Assembly (NCBI GenBank): GCA_029263715.1
Contig: JAJUFP010000002.1
Span: forward strand, 1-64,000
DNA from: Nitrososphaera sp.
Lineage (GTDB): Archaea > Thermoproteota > Nitrososphaeria > Nitrososphaerales > Nitrososphaeraceae
DNA: 64,000 nt
Reading direction: 5' to 3'
The translations under genes were made by a program, and so were the position numbers. Positions 50,738-59,323 of this stretch are shown here, one piece after another; position 1 is the stretch's first letter, and each line of letters begins with the position of its first letter. The notes under the pieces are model-generated. The model was not told where the DNA came from. It saw nothing but the letters and a program-made list of their open reading frames with translations, and did no database searches.

Positions 50738-52422
50738 GTTTGAATCGAACTATGATAGGATTGAAAGTTCAACTATATATAAACGCCCTAGTCGTTCGCC
50801 TAGTTTGAATCGAACTATGATAGGATTGAAAGTGGTATTGCGTTGTGTAGGATTTGATCATTAGAGCATGTTTGAATCGAACTATGATAGGATTGAAAGT
50901 TGAAGTGAGTTCCTTTGAGGATTCCCATTTCATTGGTTTGAATCGAACTATGATAGGATTGAAAGTACAGAATCCACGTGCACGCTATGCTTTTCATGTC
51001 CGTTTGAATCGAACTATGATAGGATTGAAAGGCTTTGATACCTTCGCCAGCTTCGATACCTTCGCCAGTTTGAATCGAACTATGATAGGATTGAAAGTGT
51101 TGCAGATTCATCTGCATCATGTTCAATTTTACCGTTTGAATCGAACTATGATAGGATTGAAAGTGGTTCGATTTGCTTCGAAACTCTTTTCATCTACTGG
51201 TTTGAATCGAACTATGATAGGATTGAAAGATATTGTGTGATCGTCTTGCACCTTGCGGTCATACGGTTTGAATCGAACTATGATAGGATTGAAAGAACGA
51301 CACCATAATATATCTAAACGATTAGATATATTGTTTGAATCGAACTATGATAGGATTGAAAGTTAAAAGTGTTATGGAACTACTTGAAGGGGTCTTGGGT
51401 TTGAATCGAACTATGATAGGATTGAAAGTCTATCAATTGCATATCTGTCTGACTTTGTAAAGTATGTTTGAATCGAACTATGATAGGATTGAAAGTTTTT
51501 TGTGTGATAGATGATATATGATTCGTATTTGGTTTGAATCGAACTATGATAGGATTGAAAGTGGATAAAGTATGGCGTGTCATCGGTGACAAAAAAGGTT
51601 TGAATCGAACTATGATAGGATTGAAAGCGGCTTTTGCTACAGCAGTTGCAACAGTTTTACTATGTTTGAATCGAACTATGATAGGATTGAAAGCCGTCCT
51701 ACAACATTTACATCGAGCAAATTAAGACTGTTTGAATCGAACTATGATAGGATTGAAAGAACACGTATAATGTATTGCACATCACTGAGCCGTCGGTTTG
51801 AATCGAACTATGATAGGATTGAAAGTGAAAAGTCAGATGTGACTCCTGGCGGCGGAACTGGAGTTTGAATCGAACTATGATAGGATTGAAAGTCACACAC
51901 GCTGCAATGTATAGCACGACGATTAAGGGGTTTGAATCGAACTATGATAGGATTGAAAGCTCAAGAACGCAAGCAATGCTTTCACCGGCGCACTAGTTTG
52001 AATCGAACTATGATAGGATTGAAAGACAAGCCTGGCACCGCTCTTGACAAAAAGATTGACGGTTTGAATCGAACTATGATAGGATTGAAAGGGTAACAAT
52101 CCGGTTGCACCACCCACTTCCCTCAGTGTTTGAATCGAACTATGATAGGATTGAAAGGAATCATACAGTGAACCGTGAGGCGTGGCGAAAACAGTTTGAA
52201 TCGAACTATGATAGGATTGAAAGAAATTGGCAAGTTTGAACATGATGTTAAAAGTCGTGCGTTTGAATCGAACTATGATAGGATTGAAAGCAAGGTAACT
52301 GAAACACTGTATAACGTCGGCGTAGAGTTTGAATCGAACTATGATAGGATTGAAAGTAAATCGCCGCATCAGTTATGATCTCGCGGATTGCGGTTTGAAT
52401 CGAACTATGATAGGATTGAAAG
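50738..52422 (+). CRISPR. CRISPR array: 26 identical 30-bp repeats, 25 spacers
   Basis: The repeat starts GTTTGAATCGAAC and ends GATAGGATTGAAAG; all 26 copies I read are identical. First copy 50738-50767, last 52393-52422. Spacers are 35-37 bases, most of them 36. The ATTGAAAG 3' end matches the usual 5' handle of crRNAs, so the array is probably transcribed on the plus strand with its leader upstream. That leader is short because the ABM gene starts 99 bases away. No cas gene occurs in the window. Spacer 5 (51032-51067) is a tandem 18-base repeat, and spacer 9 contains an 11-bp inverted repeat (51307-51332). Confidence 0.97.
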
Positions 52423-52507
52423 GCGGATGATTGTTCCAATGTCTTTGGGTGGTTTACAATCAACACATCAAACGATACATTACATTTACGAAATAAGTTT
52501 GTGAGAG

Positions 52508-52963
52508 CTATTCCAGCACGACAAGATTTCCCTTCATAGTAGGTATGTGATATATGCACTGGTACTCGAATATGCCGGCTTCGTTTGCCTCAAAGGTGAT
52601 GACCGCACTCCTCCCTGCTTCCACATCGTGGTGCATCTCGTAAGGCTCGTACATTGTAAAGGAGTGCTTTTCTTGCGTCTCCTCCGGTTCGAGGTTGTAA
52701 AAGTAGACGGTTACTCTGTCGCCCTTGTCGACCACAATTTCCTGCAACGAGAACAGGTCTGGAGGGATACCAAGGGCCTCCTCGTCTATGCTTTCTTCGA
52801 CCTCTGAGAAAATGTAAAATTCCCTTTCCTGTCCTTCGACCTCGGCAGGTTCTGGGCTTGGAGCAGGGCGCGTCAATGATATGCTCGCCACGGCTATGGC
52901 GACGGCAGCAATCGCAATAGCGGCTATGCTCAGCGCACTGGGCCTTGAAGCTCCAGCGGACAT
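52508..52963 (-). CDS. Membrane-anchored cupredoxin
   Basis: The 151-residue protein has one Ala-rich membrane helix at residues 9-30, then a linker of Pro and Glu, then a cupredoxin fold. Copper ligands: EKHSFTM (His), FEYQCIYHIPTMKG (Cys, His, Met), the type 1 arrangement. It lies 85 bases from the end of the CRISPR array and is transcribed towards it. It probably carries electrons in the copper-based respiratory chain of ammonia oxidisers. CuA is excluded, as a second ligand Cys is absent. Confidence 0.87.
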   Translation of the reverse strand: MSAGASRPSALSIAAIAIAAVAIAVASISLTRPAPSPEPAEVEGQEREFYIFSEVEESIDEEALGIPPDLFSLQEIVVDKGDRVTVYFYNLEPEETQEKHSFTMYEPYEMHHDVEAGRSAVITFEANEAGIFEYQCIYHIPTMKGNLVVLE

Positions 52964-53110
52964 ACTCCGTATTTCTCATTCTTGTATATTAGAATTTTAT
53001 AGAATCGGGTTCTAGAAATGATTGCCGTCGCCTGCACAGACTTTATCTTCAGATTCTCAACAATTGAGAATGTCTTTTACCGGCTTGTTCAAATAGAACT
53101 ATTGTAGGTT

Positions 53111-54253
53111 TCAGCCTGACTTCTGCCGGTGGGCCAGCGTCTGGACTGCCTGGTGGAACTGCTCTTCTGTAAGCGGCGGCATGTCTGCCAACTTCAGGTT
53201 TTCAGACAGATGCTCTGCACTCTTTTGGCCGATAAGCGGAGCTATCACCGACGGGCTTGAGCGGATCACCTGCACTATCTTTGACAGCTGGTCTGTCAGA
53301 CCGCAATAGTCCGGGATGGGCGCGCGCAAAAGCCGTCCCTGAAACAGGGGCACGCTGGTAAAAATGCCGATGCCAAGCCTTGCCGCCGCCTCAAGTATGT
53401 TAAGGTTGCCCTCAGACCCAACAGACTGGCTCTTGGTAAACAGCGCTTCGCTGTAAGCCAGGTTGTAAGGCAGCTGGATGAACTTAAAGCCGTGGTTCTT
53501 GCCTCCAACGGACTCGGCGGCCTTGACTGCCGCTTCTAGAGAAAGGTATTCCCTGCTTTCCTTTGGAACCCGGAAGCATGTCCATGTGGCCATGCCGTAG
53601 TAGCGAAGCTTGCCGGCCTTTCGATACTGCTCGTACACCTCAAAGACCTTGGCCAGCATCTCCATAAATCGGCTTTTTGAAACGTCGGCATGCCAGCTTT
53701 CAAACGCGTTGTGCACGTAGACAAGGTCGATGCAGGAAAGGCCCATGTTTGCAAGGGACTTGTCGATGCATTTTGAAATGTAAGCGGGATTGAGGATGTT
53801 GTAGCCGGAGCTGATGTCGTCGGCGCTGATGACGCCTGCTGAAATGTACATGCGCTGCAGGTACTCCATGACATCGATGTTGGGCATGTCGCCGTCGTTG
53901 GTGATGTACCCGTTCTTTGTGGATATGAACACGTGGTCACGGCTTACTATGTTTTCTTTGATCAAACGCGAGAGCGCGCGGCCTATGCTTCTCTCAGACT
54001 TCATGGCCCGGTAGTTGATGGCAGTATCGATGACGTTGATGGCGCCGGACTTGACTGACTCGTAGACCGAGTTTTCCATCGCCTCGTCGTCTTCCTTTGT
54101 AATGTCGCCAAGGTAAGTTCCCATCCCCAGGCTTGAAAGCCGCAGGCCGTCAAAGCTCTTGAAGTGGGCGGCAGGCCTGCCCGCTGAGACTGAGCGCTGC
54201 ATGTATCTTGCAGTGCCGGCCGGAGTAGCAAAGCCATCGATAGTATCTGACAA
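53111..54253 (-). CDS. Aldo/keto reductase
   Basis: The 380-residue protein starts at TTG. SSLGMGTYLGD, GAINVIDTAINYRAMKSERSIG with catalytic Asp and Tyr, and ISTKNGYI with the Lys mark the family, followed by CIDLVYVHNAFES with the His position altered to Asn and GIGIFTSVPLFQGRLL. The NADP(H) site is in the C-terminal part (RSSPSVIAPLIGQKSAEHLSEN). Substrate unknown. The gene is divergent from the seven-helix protein gene with only 72 bases between them. Confidence 0.86.
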   Translation of the reverse strand: MSDTIDGFATPAGTARYMQRSVSAGRPAAHFKSFDGLRLSSLGMGTYLGDITKEDDEAMENSVYESVKSGAINVIDTAINYRAMKSERSIGRALSRLIKENIVSRDHVFISTKNGYITNDGDMPNIDVMEYLQRMYISAGVISADDISSGYNILNPAYISKCIDKSLANMGLSCIDLVYVHNAFESWHADVSKSRFMEMLAKVFEVYEQYRKAGKLRYYGMATWTCFRVPKESREYLSLEAAVKAAESVGGKNHGFKFIQLPYNLAYSEALFTKSQSVGSEGNLNILEAAARLGIGIFTSVPLFQGRLLRAPIPDYCGLTDQLSKIVQVIRSSPSVIAPLIGQKSAEHLSENLKLADMPPLTEEQFHQAVQTLAHRQKSG

Positions 54254-54325
54254 CAGAAGAGCTCCCGCATGGGGCGATAATAAACGGATCGAAGGGACTC
54301 ATCTGAAGGGAGCAAGGCTTATCTT

Positions 54326-55108
54326 TTGATCCGTGATAAATTACCCGTGGCAGAACTGGATCCAAACGTGCTCAACCCGTACCTGCTCTTGGATGCAGGT
54401 ATTGCGCCAGCAGTCAGTCTTGTTTTCACTGCTGCATCGGTATTTCTGTCGCTGTACATATCGCGGCACTTTTTCCAGTCGTACCTGTTCTCGGGGTTTG
54501 GATACCTGCTTGGCCTGCCAGCCGGCTTTGTTTTCCTGGCAGCCTCCTTCGGCCTTGAGCAGCTTGGTCTGCTGTACAGCCAAAGTGTGCTTCTGCACCC
54601 TGCATTTTACTGGCTGCAGGTTGCTTTCCAGTCCGAGGCGCTGGCACTGATAGCACTCTCGTACTATTACAAGGACTCTGACGGACGGCCTGTCCGGATA
54701 AGGCTTTCGGACATCGGGATGATGGTGCTTCCGCTGGCCATGGTGATGGTGCCCATGCTTCTGGCCACTTCCGAGCTGGCATCAAAATCGTACATCAGCT
54801 ACCCGTCGCTGGCAGATCTGGGCCTTGTCATGCGCATATTCAACATGGCAGTCCTGGCCTACATATTCAAAAACACCGTCGTATCGCTGGTCCGGTCTGC
54901 AAACGTAAGGATGCTCTATGTGCCAGCAGCCTTTGCGCTTTTGTGGCTTGAGCAGTACTCCCTGGTCATGACGTACTTTGACAACAGCGCCTTTGCCTTT
55001 GCCGGCTCGATAGTGGCCCGGGTCGCCGGCCTTGCACTGTTTGCCTATGTCTTGCATGCCGTGACATCGAAGAGGAGACTGGAGATTGAGGCAAGAGAAA
55101 AGGCATAA
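54326..55108 (+). CDS. Seven-helix membrane protein, thaumarchaeal type
   Basis: From TTG 54326 the protein has 260 residues and about seven evenly spaced hydrophobic segments, starting PAVSLVFTAASVFLSLYI. The final tail is basic (SKRRLEIEAREKA). There is no retinal lysine signature that would suggest a rhodopsin. It overlaps the winged-helix gene that follows by 23 bases, so the two genes are probably coupled; a membrane sensor feeding a DNA-binding partner is a reasonable guess but not demonstrated. Confidence 0.7.
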   Translation: MIRDKLPVAELDPNVLNPYLLLDAGIAPAVSLVFTAASVFLSLYISRHFFQSYLFSGFGYLLGLPAGFVFLAASFGLEQLGLLYSQSVLLHPAFYWLQVAFQSEALALIALSYYYKDSDGRPVRIRLSDIGMMVLPLAMVMVPMLLATSELASKSYISYPSLADLGLVMRIFNMAVLAYIFKNTVVSLVRSANVRMLYVPAAFALLWLEQYSLVMTYFDNSAFAFAGSIVARVAGLALFAYVLHAVTSKRRLEIEAREKA

Positions 55109-55358
55109 GCTGCAGCTGTTCTACGAGATCCTCTGCGCCATTGAGGAGGACTCGATGAGAAACGAGGTGGCAAGGCCCACCCACGTGCAGCATTTCACCC
55201 GGCTTTCGTACGACAAGATGATGAACCACCTGCAGGAGCTGGAGGACAAGGGCATGATCCACCGGGTAAGCGGGCTTGTGGCCATAACCGCAAAGGGCAA
55301 GCGGTTCATCGAGCAGTACGACCAGCTGATAAAGCTGATTGAAAGCGCCGGTCTCTGA
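55086..55358 (+). CDS. Winged-helix DNA-binding protein
   Basis: The 90-residue protein is a single winged helix: LQLFYEILCAIEEDSMRNEVAR, THVQHFTRLSYDKMMNHLQELEDKGMI and SGLVAITAKGKRFIEQY. This SSV1-like/thaumarchaeal regulator fold has a long recognition helix. It overlaps the seven-helix membrane protein by 23 bases, implying coupled translation. The 114 bases to the next gene are AT-rich. Confidence 0.82.
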   Translation: MRQEKRHKLQLFYEILCAIEEDSMRNEVARPTHVQHFTRLSYDKMMNHLQELEDKGMIHRVSGLVAITAKGKRFIEQYDQLIKLIESAGL

Positions 55359-55472
55359 AACTCATTCAAAAAGAACACTCAGTAACAAACAGCTTGACTT
55401 GTTGCTTCTAAAAAGATTCAATCGAGACTGGCAGACCAATTTTTATACGCGTTTTAATTAAAAGATAAATAA

Positions 55473-57779
55473 TCAAAAACCCAATTCCTTTGCCTTTCTA
55501 AAGCATTTTTGAGCTTCATCTTTACGATTTAGTGCATTAAGAGAATACCCTTTGTATTTCCACACATATCCCAAATTGGGATCTATTGCAAGTGCTTTGT
55601 CAAAACATTCGATGGCTCGTTGATGATCGTCTTTGTTTGTCCAATTTGCAGCTAGACGAGTCCCCTCATAGAACCATTTATCCGCCTCAGGATTACTCCG
55701 AGATTCAAGTTTTGTTTCAGAACGTATTCCTCCAGATCTTTTTTTATTCGTCTCGGGTCTGTATGGTTTGTAGTTTGGTAGGGTGGGATCATTGTATTTG
55801 TTTGGAGAGCCAACATCAGAATCCCCCGTCTGACCTAATTTTTGAAGCATAAGTTTCTTGTTATCTCTAGCAAGCTTATTGTCTGGATTTACTTCCAGCT
55901 CTTTTTCAAAACAATCAAGTGCGTCTTTATATCTGCCGAGCTTATCCAAGGCAACACCCTTGTTGTTCCAGCCGTTCAGCATTGATGGGTCGATCTTTGT
56001 TGCTTTGTCGTAACAATCAATAGATTCTTCGTAAACGCCTTTTTCCGAAAGAGCATAACCCTTGTAAAACCATGCAAGTGAATAATTTGGTTCGATTTCA
56101 AGTGCTTTTTCACTGCAAGCAAGAGCCTCATCATACATTCTTTTATTGATGTAGTAGTCAGCTTTCTTAATCAATTCCGACGGATCATCCGATTCTGCCA
56201 TCTCGTCGGCATATTTTTTATGCTGATTTTTTCTTTCGAGTAGCAGGTTCTTATATGAACGCGCTTCGTAGTGTGATGGGTTAATCTGCAGGACTCTCTC
56301 AAAACAACTCATCGCCTCTTCGAATTTCCCAAGTGTGTAATAATGCACACCTTCATTAAACAACGAATCCGTTGTATCTGAAACACGCTTCTGTTTCTCA
56401 ATCCGTTGTAACAGTTTAACGTTGTTTAAAGCTTCGACATCTGATGGTTTTATCTTAAGAATCTCTTTGTAGCATACAAGTGCTTCATCATAGTTGTCTA
56501 GACTAAAAAGAGACGCAGCTTTCCCTTTCAATGAATCCACATCGGAGGGGTTTTGATTTAGAATTTGATTATATATCGTCAGTGCTTCTTGATATTTTTG
56601 TAATTCGAGAAGTTTTGTTGCATTTTGTTTCATTTTTTCTAATTTTGTTTGTTCTGTATCCGTTGGTTCTGCATTGGAATCACGCCTTTCTGCTTCTCCT
56701 TCATATTCTTTGAGTCTATCCAGATTATCTAATGCCTCAATGTTGTCCTGTTCTGTCTCAAGTACCTTGTTAAAGCAATTTCTGGCTTCATCATATCTTT
56801 TTAGTTTGATGCAACATATGCCCTTGTGATTCAATGCTTCAATATGTTTTGGATTACTCTCCAAAACCCGATCAAAAAAGACAATCGCTCTTTCGTATTC
56901 CCTCCTTTTAAAATAATCTCTGGCTGATAGAACAATTGGGTCTGGTCCGGAAGTAGCTGCTGATGCAGTAGGTGATGCTTCATTCTTTTCCCGTGGCTCG
57001 TTTGGGTAATATGCAAGGACGATGTTACCAGACATCGCTGTCTTCATTATTGGTTTCTGCCTTTTGTCTGCAGAAATCACCTTGTGATATACATAATCTC
57101 CAAGAGAGGAAGGAGTGACAAATCCTTTGTTGTTGACTGCCTCATTGTTAATTCCTCCATTGAGCCCTTCAATTAGATAGTATGTAAACAGACTATAATC
57201 CTGATTCTTCATTTTAAAGGACTGTTGGCTGCCAAGAGATGATGCAAGCAGGCACTTTCCATCGCCTTCTTTGAAGGTGTTCTCCATTGCCACCCTGGCG
57301 TTCTTGGCGATGTCTTCTTCATCGCCCATGGCAATGCCGGCTGCTCCGCTAAAGCAACAGTCTAATATTGTCACAATCTTTGTTGCAGAACTTCTCTTCA
57401 TTGCCCTTTCAATATCATCAAAATTAAATCCCTTTCTCCAAGGTTTATTGCTATCTATATCAGAAGATGCCATAAAATGGTCTCCATGACCATCAGGTAT
57501 TCCGTGTCCTGTGAAGTAGAAAAGCAAGGTATCTTTAGAATCTGCGCTCGTGAAGAAATTGTCAACGGCGTCTTCTATTCTGTCGCCGTTTACCTTGCCT
57601 ACCAGCTTCCATTCATTTTTAATTTCATAGCCCAACTTATCTAGGATCTCCACCATCTCTTTTCCATCGTTCTTGCAGAAGGGTAGCTGTCGTTTAGAAG
57701 GTAAATTGTCGTAATCACTTACCGCTATGATCAGAGCTTTTTTCTTTCCATCTCCCTTGTAAGAATTTTCAATCGACAA
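55473..57779 (-). CDS. Caspase-like (peptidase C14) protein with about ten TPR repeats
   Basis: The 768-residue protein starts at TTG 57779. The N-terminal domain (about residues 1-260) is caspase-like: KKALIIAVSDYDNLP, LLFYFTGHGIPDGHGD with His92, ITILDCCFSGAAG with Cys142, SSLGSQQSFKM and YYLIEGLNGGIN. A TPR array fills residues of about 285-765, with roughly ten repeats (for example YDEALVCYKEILKIKPSDVEALN). A metacaspase-like peptidase probably activated by TPR-bound partners. AT-rich relative to the chromosome. A CTTAAATAATC box (57802-57812) lies upstream. Confidence 0.9.
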   Translation of the reverse strand: MSIENSYKGDGKKKALIIAVSDYDNLPSKRQLPFCKNDGKEMVEILDKLGYEIKNEWKLVGKVNGDRIEDAVDNFFTSADSKDTLLFYFTGHGIPDGHGDHFMASSDIDSNKPWRKGFNFDDIERAMKRSSATKIVTILDCCFSGAAGIAMGDEEDIAKNARVAMENTFKEGDGKCLLASSLGSQQSFKMKNQDYSLFTYYLIEGLNGGINNEAVNNKGFVTPSSLGDYVYHKVISADKRQKPIMKTAMSGNIVLAYYPNEPREKNEASPTASAATSGPDPIVLSARDYFKRREYERAIVFFDRVLESNPKHIEALNHKGICCIKLKRYDEARNCFNKVLETEQDNIEALDNLDRLKEYEGEAERRDSNAEPTDTEQTKLEKMKQNATKLLELQKYQEALTIYNQILNQNPSDVDSLKGKAASLFSLDNYDEALVCYKEILKIKPSDVEALNNVKLLQRIEKQKRVSDTTDSLFNEGVHYYTLGKFEEAMSCFERVLQINPSHYEARSYKNLLLERKNQHKKYADEMAESDDPSELIKKADYYINKRMYDEALACSEKALEIEPNYSLAWFYKGYALSEKGVYEESIDCYDKATKIDPSMLNGWNNKGVALDKLGRYKDALDCFEKELEVNPDNKLARDNKKLMLQKLGQTGDSDVGSPNKYNDPTLPNYKPYRPETNKKRSGGIRSETKLESRSNPEADKWFYEGTRLAANWTNKDDHQRAIECFDKALAIDPNLGYVWKYKGYSLNALNRKDEAQKCFRKAKELGF

Positions 57780-57801
57780 GGGTAATGGTTCTACCGAAGG
57801 C

Positions 57802-57812
57802 GATTATTTAAG
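57802..57812 (-). promoter_or_regulatory. TATA box of the caspase-TPR gene
   Basis: On the reverse strand CTTAAATAATC lies 23-33 bases before the TTG start. The same 11 bases serve the small upstream gene (58147-58157) and the 62152 operon. Confidence 0.6.
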
Positions 57813-57867
57813 GAGTTCTAGTAGTAAATTACTAAAAAACAAGCGGTCTTTACATTCGTCATAATTA

Positions 57868-58128
57868 CTAATCTTTTGGTTTCAAGGTTACCTTTAATCC
57901 ACCTTCACCTTTGGCACTTACGACAAGTTTAGTAATGCTGCCAGTTTCTATTACACCACTGATCCACAGCTCAATGTTATCAACCTTATACTGTCCGAAC
58001 CAGTCAAGAATCTTGTCGATGGTTGCAGGAAATCTTTCTAGTACATCATCAAACCCGCCTTTAGCCATGTCGCTTTCATCAAATTTCGGCAACGCAAGTT
58101 CTATTTTGTTGCGAGATGTTTTTTCCAT
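57868..58128 (-). CDS. Small Pepco/trypco-like adaptor protein
   Basis: The 86-residue protein has a helical N-terminal half (MAKGGFDDVLERFPATIDKI), then a two-strand region IELWISGVIETGSITKLVVS and AKGEGGLKVTLKPKD. Pattern and size resemble the Pepco/trypco (peptidase- or trypsin-co-occurring) domains reported as adaptors beside effector proteases in prokaryotic conflict systems. It starts 88 bases upstream of the caspase-TPR gene on the same strand, with the same promoter motif. The match is from memory of the family pattern, so it is not certain. It may recruit or restrain the caspase. Confidence 0.5.
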   Translation of the reverse strand: MEKTSRNKIELALPKFDESDMAKGGFDDVLERFPATIDKILDWFGQYKVDNIELWISGVIETGSITKLVVSAKGEGGLKVTLKPKD

Positions 58129-58146
58129 ATGCCAGAACGAACTATT

Positions 58147-58157
58147 GATTATTTAAG
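58147..58157 (-). promoter_or_regulatory. TATA box of the small adaptor gene
   Basis: CTTAAATAATC on the reverse strand begins 19 bases before the ATG at 58128. It is identical to the caspase-gene box. Confidence 0.55.
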
Positions 58158-58385
58158 TTGAAATATTGTTGTCATAAAATTTCTTGCTCTCATTTTACAA
58201 GGTGAAGAAACTTTCTATTTTTCGTTATAGTAGGATATGTGATCAAGAATAACATCATCTATCATATAACCTAGAAAATCTTGGCCAAATGGTATTTGAA
58301 GTGATAGTTAGAAAATCCTCGAAACTTTCCTTTTATTAATACCGAAAGGTTTGTTTTGATTGTAATTGTTGTGATTGGTATTCAT
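58158..58385. other. AT-rich intergenic region, no gene seen
   Basis: About 230 AT-rich bases lie between the conflict-type pair and the prenyltransferase. I see no coding frame, tRNA or attachment-site repeat. Confidence 0.4.
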
Positions 58386-58440
58386 CTAGAATACCAGACT
58401 TATGGCAAGGAGCGCGCCGGCAACCCTAGAATACCAGACT
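58386..58440. repeat. 15-bp direct repeat spaced 40 bp, at the ubiA-like gene end
   Basis: CTAGAATACCAGACT occurs at 58386-58400 and 58426-58440. In the reverse-strand gene one copy encodes Val-Trp-Tyr-Ser-Arg and the other supplies the C-terminal Leu-Val-Phe and stop, so the gene end contains a duplicated segment. Confidence 0.7.
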
Positions 58441-59309
58441 GTTGCGGCCATGGCCGGCACGAGCCCGTCAATAGTTTCAGGGTCCTTTCTCAGCCTAGAT
58501 ATTGCCTTGACTGCAAACGGAACTGCGGCAAACGAAACCAGCGAATACATTTTGGTCAGGCCAAAAAACATACCGGCCACTATCAATGCGTATGCGACTA
58601 CAATGAAAACCGGCAGCGCCCTTGCCGCCTTCTGCCGGCCAAGCACTATGACCAGAGTCCGGCGCCCCTTGGACCTGTCAGCCTCGTAGTCTGGGAATGC
58701 GTTGACAAAGAGCACGGTGGCCGACATCAGGCCGATTATCGCGCCAACATACATGGCTGCCGCATCAAGGACTGCCGTTTGTACGTAAAAGGTCCCAAGG
58801 ACTATCATGGCCCCCTTTATTGCTACAAACAGCTCACCAAGGCCGGAATTGACGATGGAAGTCGAGTAAAAGTAGATGGCAACTACCGCAAAGCCCAGTA
58901 TGACTGCTATTGTTATGCCCCGTATGGCGACAAAGTACGCTCCCACCGACGCGCCCAGAATCAAGAACATGATGCCGGCGGTGTAGACGGCCTTTGGCGC
59001 AAGTATCTTTTCTGGAAGAACGCCGGTTCCGCCGCTAAACTTTGTCCTTGTCGTGGCTGCATCGATGCCCCGCTTGTGGTCCCAGTAATCGTTTAGAAGG
59101 TCAACTGATGCATGCAGGAATATGACTCCGACATAGGTCAGTGCGGCGTACAGGGGATCCACTGTCCCAGACTTCCAGTAGGCTACTGCCAGGCCACTGC
59201 TGACGGCAATCACGGACGCAAGAAGGAACCTTATCCTGATGGCCCGCATCCAGTCGGAAAGCAACGCCGTACGTTGGGGAAGACGGCCTTCTATGTCTTT
59301 TGCAAACAT
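58386..59309 (-). CDS. UbiA-family prenyltransferase (MenA-like)
   Basis: From ATG 59309 the 307-residue protein has about eight membrane helices. The two Asp-rich motifs are NDYWDHKRGID and NAFPDYEADRSKG, which bind the Mg-diphosphate of the polyprenyl donor. The RFLLASVIAVSSGLAVAYW N-terminus and the general spacing resemble MenA-type 1,4-dihydroxynaphthoate prenyltransferases and related quinone or archaeal lipid enzymes. A longer frame to 59387 is unlike the family. It follows the zinc-ribbon gene by 14 bases. Its last codons lie in the 15-bp direct repeat. Confidence 0.86.
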   Translation of the reverse strand: MFAKDIEGRLPQRTALLSDWMRAIRIRFLLASVIAVSSGLAVAYWKSGTVDPLYAALTYVGVIFLHASVDLLNDYWDHKRGIDAATTRTKFSGGTGVLPEKILAPKAVYTAGIMFLILGASVGAYFVAIRGITIAVILGFAVVAIYFYSTSIVNSGLGELFVAIKGAMIVLGTFYVQTAVLDAAAMYVGAIIGLMSATVLFVNAFPDYEADRSKGRRTLVIVLGRQKAARALPVFIVVAYALIVAGMFFGLTKMYSLVSFAAVPFAVKAISRLRKDPETIDGLVPAMAATVWYSRVAGALLAISLVF

Positions 59310-59323
59310 CGGTGATACAATTC

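Noticed and set aside
50746-52559. Many short open frames across the CRISPR array, on both strands
   Set aside because: They are translations of the uniform repeats, with identical peptides recurring every 66 bases; none is a gene.
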